In this document: positions 5,645-8,328 of the stretch, piece after piece | Layout of the letters: each line of letters begins with the position of its first letter | Numbering within the stretch: the first letter of the stretch is position 1 | From: Pseudomonadota bacterium | GTDB taxonomy: Bacteria > Myxococcota > Bradymonadia > UBA4248 | NCBI GenBank assembly: GCA_017629415.1 | Contig: JAGBXG010000128.1 | Location: 1-8,328, forward strand | Reading direction: 5' to 3' | DNA: 8,328 nt | The notes under the pieces: generated by a model | Told to the model about the DNA's origin: nothing | Database searches by the model: none | The model's input: only the letters and a program-made list of their open reading frames with translations | Program-made: the position numbers and the translations under genes

Positions 5645-6586
5645 ATGAAGAAAATGCATCGATTTTTTATGATTTTGCTGGTTTTTATGGGAGTTCGTAT
5701 GCCTGTGATGGCTCAATCTCCTGCGCAGAGTTCAAAATTGGAGGCATTTTTCAATGCCATGCTGCAAGCTTCAAAGCTTGAGACATGTGAAGAAACCGAT
5801 CAGGCTTTAAAAACGATGCCTCAGGATATGCTTGAATCGGCAATATATGAGCTCAAAACATTGACGGATCAGGCGGCTGCCGAGCAATATCAAGCCAAAT
5901 TGCAGGAAATGATGCGTTTAAGCGGACGTTGTCCTGAAATTCAGGATGCATTTGCCCAGCGTCTTTCACGTTTATTTATTAAAGTTCAAGTGAATCGGCC
6001 GGTTGAAGAGGGGGCACGTCTGAAGGCAATAGAGGATTTAAAACAGTTTGCTTCAGAAAGTTTTTCTTCCATAGTTGCTTCAGACTGTGTCAAGTCGGCG
6101 CAGAATTTTCAAAAAATATCCTCTGAATTGTGTTCTCGTGCACTTGTTGGTTTTAAGACGGTTGAACGAGCTTCGTTAAATGCGAGTGAACAAAGTCAAA
6201 TTGCTGAAAAACTCGAGCAAGTCATGGTTTTTGCGCAGAAATGCCCTGAATTTGAGGAACAATATCGACGTTGTTTGTATGGTAAAAGAGAAACGGAAGA
6301 TGATTTGCCGTTGTCACGTATTGAACCTTTTTTGATTTGGGTTGAGGGTTTACAGCGTTTATTGTCATCTCATGGGTGTTCTGGGATTGACAAGGCGATT
6401 TCAAACTATGCAGAAACTGAGCAGTTTAATGCGGCCAAGCGTGCCTTATCTGGAATTAGGCCTGCACAATTTTCGCCTCAAGATCGTCAAGTTATCAAGG
6501 TCAAGATGAAAGCGGTGTATCAGGCATTGCCAGGGTGTGAAGCTGCTCGTATGGGGATTGATCGCGCCATTGAATCCATGTTTTGA
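5645..6586 (+). CDS. Secreted eight-cysteine helical protein with three internal repeats (function unknown)
   Basis: This 313-residue protein has a type I signal peptide (MKKMHRFFMILLVFMGVRMPVMA, probable cut before Gln24) and no lipobox, so it is periplasmic or secreted. The rest is predicted almost wholly helical, rich in Gln, Glu, Lys and Ala, with eight cysteines. Six of them bound three similar segments: Cys48-Cys96, Cys148-Cys200 and Cys245-Cys298, with 47, 51 and 52 residues between. Each segment has a helix, a turn, then a Q/K-rich helix such as YQAKLQEMM, IAEKLEQVM or IKVKMKAVY before the closing Cys (RCPE, KCPE, GCEA). The extra cysteines are 163 and 210. I infer three disulfide-closed helical hairpins, perhaps binding modules. 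The start has only a weak AAGG (5632-5635) nine bases upstream. It is followed after 16 bases by a lipoprotein gene, implying cotranscription and possibly a shared envelope function. No known family was recognised. Confidence 0.9.
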   Translation: MKKMHRFFMILLVFMGVRMPVMAQSPAQSSKLEAFFNAMLQASKLETCEETDQALKTMPQDMLESAIYELKTLTDQAAAEQYQAKLQEMMRLSGRCPEIQDAFAQRLSRLFIKVQVNRPVEEGARLKAIEDLKQFASESFSSIVASDCVKSAQNFQKISSELCSRALVGFKTVERASLNASEQSQIAEKLEQVMVFAQKCPEFEEQYRRCLYGKRETEDDLPLSRIEPFLIWVEGLQRLLSSHGCSGIDKAISNYAETEQFNAAKRALSGIRPAQFSPQDRQVIKVKMKAVYQALPGCEAARMGIDRAIESMF

Positions 6587-6602
6587 AGCCTTTGGGGTGT
6601 GC

Positions 6603-7895
6603 ATGAATCGGTTGATATTGGGTATTTTATGTATGGGGATGTGTCTTTGTGCCTGCGAGCGTCATATGAGTGGTGACGATCCTCCGCTTAGGCCATTGAT
6701 TTATACGGAGCTTCCGCCGGAAGAAGTTCAAGAGCCTGTGGTTGAGGTGGAGCAGCTTCGGAATATAGCCCCGGAAGATTTGGGGTATGCATTGTTTCAT
6801 TCTTTACTGGAGCATGATCGTGCAAGCTATGAGTCTATGTTTATTTCTGGGAGTGCGCTTTCAGCATTGATTCATTTGAAGCCGGAGGCAGCAGAAAAGG
6901 AATCGAAAACGATTTTGCGCAAAAGCGAGCTTTTATGGTCTTTGTTTGCGCCAACGCTTGAAGCAGAAGAGCCGCTTGGCGGTCTTTCTTCGAGGCTGAA
7001 ACTTGTTGAGTTTCGTCTTGGTAAAGGGCGTAATCTTGCTGGTAAGATAGCATCTCCTGAACTTGATGAACTGATGCAGCACTGGGGGAATGAACTTCGG
7101 ATTGAACTGGCGGACACGAACAAGATATTTACGATTCGCGTACCGAAGATTGTCAAAACTCCGCAAGGTTGGCGGATTGCTCAGCCTGTAGAGTTAGATC
7201 GCACGCTTCAGCTGTTTTTAGAAAGCGGCATGCATTTAAAAACGGATTTGTTGACCAGCGAGCATTATCCGATGCCTTTGGAGGTTGGAAATTATTGGAA
7301 ATACCGGATAGAAAAAGGCCTGGGGCATGTGGCGGCAGACGTAAAAAAGGCGTCTCAAACAGGTCATTCGGAATCCGATAAGCCTATTTTGGAACCTGCG
7401 ACGGTGACGGATATGATTACAGATGTCATGCATCGTCAGGGGTATTGGATTGTCCAGTTTGAGCGGACTCTTTCGGAGCCTGAACGTCAGGGTGAAGAAG
7501 GTCCTGAGGTCAAATCGTTCAGCTGGTTGGTGACACCGCGTATGATTTTGCCGTGTTATCGGGATTGTCGTAATCATGTGGATGATGTGGGGTATTTGTT
7601 GGGGTATATTCTGCGTCAGACACCGATTTTTATTTTTCCGATAGAGAAAGGTCAGAAATGGAGTACGGCTGGTCAGCGTGAGAATTATGCGCGTTATGAA
7701 GTACGAAGTCAGCATGATGAGCCGATTGTGGTGCCTGGCGGTTCATTTTCAGGGGCATATGAGATATTTGGATCTATCGAAGAAGGTCGCGAGACGCGTT
7801 ATTTTGTGCCGGGTACAGGGATTGTGATGCGTACCGTGCGAAGCGGTGTTGGGCAGAAACATGAGGTATTGATCAAGCATCGGCTGATTTTATAA
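6603..7895 (+). CDS. Lipoprotein with FPxxxGxxW-like motifs (function unknown)
   Basis: The protein has 430 residues from ATG 6603. The frame extends upstream to a GTG at 6537, but that start would overlap the previous gene and bury the signal; from 6603 the N-terminus is MNRLILGILCMGMCLCAC, a signal peptide with lipobox LCAC and lipidated Cys18. A Pro/Glu-rich linker to about residue 45 is followed by a region (about 50-200) ending in FTIRVPKIVKTPQGWRIAQ, loosely like NTF2-like lipoprotein domains. The C-terminal half has YPMPLEVGNYWKYR (222-235), FPIEKGQKW (345-353) and YFVPGTGIVMRTV (400-412), a layout often seen in beta-rich delta-proteobacterial lipoproteins of unknown role. LPCYRDC offers a possible disulfide. 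It starts 16 bases after the eight-cysteine protein gene with a modest GGGG ribosome binding site, so the two are probably cotranscribed. Function is unknown; envelope location is well supported. Confidence 0.88.
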   Translation: MNRLILGILCMGMCLCACERHMSGDDPPLRPLIYTELPPEEVQEPVVEVEQLRNIAPEDLGYALFHSLLEHDRASYESMFISGSALSALIHLKPEAAEKESKTILRKSELLWSLFAPTLEAEEPLGGLSSRLKLVEFRLGKGRNLAGKIASPELDELMQHWGNELRIELADTNKIFTIRVPKIVKTPQGWRIAQPVELDRTLQLFLESGMHLKTDLLTSEHYPMPLEVGNYWKYRIEKGLGHVAADVKKASQTGHSESDKPILEPATVTDMITDVMHRQGYWIVQFERTLSEPERQGEEGPEVKSFSWLVTPRMILPCYRDCRNHVDDVGYLLGYILRQTPIFIFPIEKGQKWSTAGQRENYARYEVRSQHDEPIVVPGGSFSGAYEIFGSIEEGRETRYFVPGTGIVMRTVRSGVGQKHEVLIKHRLIL

Positions 7896-7937
7896 CCGTA
7901 TGGTAGGTTTGAAATGTATGATTTTTATGTATGTATA

Positions 7938-7951
7938 AAATATTAATATTT
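7938..7951. repeat. AT-only perfect palindrome
   Basis: AAATATTAATATTT is exactly self-complementary over 14 bases. It overlaps the candidate -35 box of the promoter at 7943-7970. It may bind a regulator or may be a chance product of AT-rich DNA. Confidence 0.35.
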
Positions 7952-7970
7952 CGTTAAACTTTTGTATAAT
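7943..7970 (+). promoter_or_regulatory. Candidate rightward promoter in the terminal non-coding region
   Basis: TTAATA (7943-7948; 4 of 6) and a perfect TATAAT (7965-7970) are spaced by 16 bases. Transcription would start near 7977, into a stretch with no coding sequence inside the window. It may serve a gene beyond the right edge or a small RNA. Confidence 0.35.
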
Positions 7971-8055
7971 ATTTAAAAGAAGACGAACATTGTGATGATT
8001 TCTACAGTTTATATCCAGGGGATTTAGCGTCTAGAATTTTTGTGTGGACTTGGGT

Positions 8056-8283
8056 GTTGCCGTACGGGGCGTTGCGGGGTGTCCCCGCATTGGGGGTAGG
8101 CGTGTATGTGCGCGCGGCTATGCCGTCCTTTTAGTCCGGCATACGCCTTGCGTTGCGCGTCTTTTTTGCGTTGCAAAATACGCCGCGCAAATAGCGCCGT
8201 AGGGGGCTTGCCCCCCACGGTGTACGCAAAGTTCTTTGGGGGCTCCGCCCCAAACCCCGCCAAGGGGCTGAGCCCCTTGGAAC
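8056..8283. repeat. GC-rich cluster of inverted repeats, probably an interspersed palindromic element
   Basis: Composition jumps from AT-rich to clearly GC-rich over about 230 bases. Six inverted repeats follow one another: TGCGGGG/CCCCGCA (8073-8089), TATGCCG/CGGCATA (8119-8143), TTGCGCG/CGCGCAA (8153-8190, with TTTTGC/GCAAAA nested inside), CCGT-a-GGGGGC/GCCCCC-c-ACGG (8197-8220), TTTGGGG/CCCCAAA (8235-8254) and CCAAGGGGCT/AGCCCCTTGG (8260-8280). GCGTTGC occurs three times (8069, 8150, 8168). Frames that cross it on either strand are arginine-, proline- and alanine-rich shadows without ribosome binding sites. GGGGCTCCGCCCC and CCAAGGGGC...GCCCCTTGG units are familiar as multi-copy intergenic palindromes in several bacteria, so a REP- or MITE-like repeat is likely. 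The exact ends and any terminal duplication cannot be fixed from one copy. Confidence 0.7.
8260..8280. repeat. Near-perfect 21-bp palindrome at the right end of the GC-rich cluster
   Basis: Arms CCAAGGGGCT and AGCCCCTTGG flank a single central G. As RNA it would form a very stable hairpin. No T-run follows (GAACCTGC), so it is not a typical intrinsic terminator. Confidence 0.8.
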
Positions 8284-8328
8284 CTGCAATGGATTTGATG
8301 TCTTTGTAATGAGCCGGGTACTGATAAC

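Larger units (their letters stand above)
7896..8055. other. AT-rich non-coding spacer after the last gene
   Basis: Apart from the palindrome and the candidate promoter, I see no gene here; the longest sensible frame after the promoter is about ten codons. AGACG (7981-7985) could pair with CGTCT (8028-8032), which is followed by AGAATTTTT, a weak terminator-like end. No strong terminator for the 6603 gene was found. Confidence 0.4.

Noticed and set aside
6537..6602. An upstream start for the last lipoprotein at GTG 6537
   Set aside because: It overlaps the preceding gene by 50 bases and puts 22 residues before a perfect lipoprotein signal beginning at 6603.
7236..7715. A 159-residue minus-strand reading frame opposite the C-terminal half of the last lipoprotein
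   Set aside because: It shows antisense-type composition (Thr, Ile, Arg and His rich), no ribosome binding site and no recognisable domain; the + strand gene shows clear motifs there.
8056..8283. Consideration of the hairpin cluster as a CRISPR array
   Set aside because: The repeats are inverted rather than direct, differ from each other, and show no regular spacer length.
8024..8309. Short reading frames on both strands over the GC-rich hairpin cluster
   Set aside because: Their sequence simply translates palindromes, composition is Arg/Ala/Pro rich, and neither has a ribosome binding site.

Overview
This window looks like chromosomal DNA of a Gram-negative bacterium with moderately low GC (around the mid-40s percent by eye). 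The evidence is two lipoproteins with clear lipoboxes, further exported proteins with type I signal peptides, and the tail of a prepilin-like protein. The mix of a SpoIID-type cell-wall enzyme, a bacterial glycogen synthase and several unfamiliar Ala/Glu/Lys-rich or FPxxxGxxW-type exported proteins fits best, by impression only, with a delta-proteobacterial / Myxococcota / Bradymonadota-like lineage. No taxonomic marker is present, so this stays a guess. All supportable genes lie on the + strand; every sizeable minus-strand reading frame overlaps a better supported + strand gene.

Layout. (1) 1-614: 3' part of a gene open at the left edge, most likely a type IV pilin-like or GspH/FimT-like minor pseudopilin. 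(2) 754-2445 and 2465-3934: a secreted SpoIID/LytB-domain protein followed 19 bases later by glycogen synthase GlgA, probably one transcript from a promoter near 646-675. (3) 4074-4466: a small acidic cytoplasmic protein of unknown function, possibly with its own promoter. (4) 4620-5297: a lipoprotein with two tandem-repeat tracts (7 x EAKAD and 7 x ADAAPA) flanking a helical domain bounded by two cysteines. Its leader carries a perfect inverted repeat over the likely promoter and a hairpin just ahead of the ribosome binding site, and a strong intrinsic terminator follows at 5354-5382. (5) 5645-6586 and 6603-7895: a secreted eight-cysteine protein that appears to be built from three copies of a domain resembling the one in the lipoprotein, followed 16 bases later by a 430-residue lipoprotein with FPxxxGxxW-like motifs. 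(6) 7896-8328: a non-coding stretch with a candidate promoter, then a markedly GC-rich cluster of at least six inverted repeats (about 8056-8283) that looks like an interspersed palindromic element.

Only GlgA (glycogen synthesis) and the SpoIID-domain protein (peptidoglycan glycan-strand processing) can be given a biochemical role. The most novel material is the set of exported proteins from 4620 to 7895: neighbouring genes seem to share a cysteine-bounded helical module, once on a membrane-anchored, linker-rich lipoprotein and three times in a secreted partner. No defence system, CRISPR array, tRNA, rRNA or complete transposon was seen.
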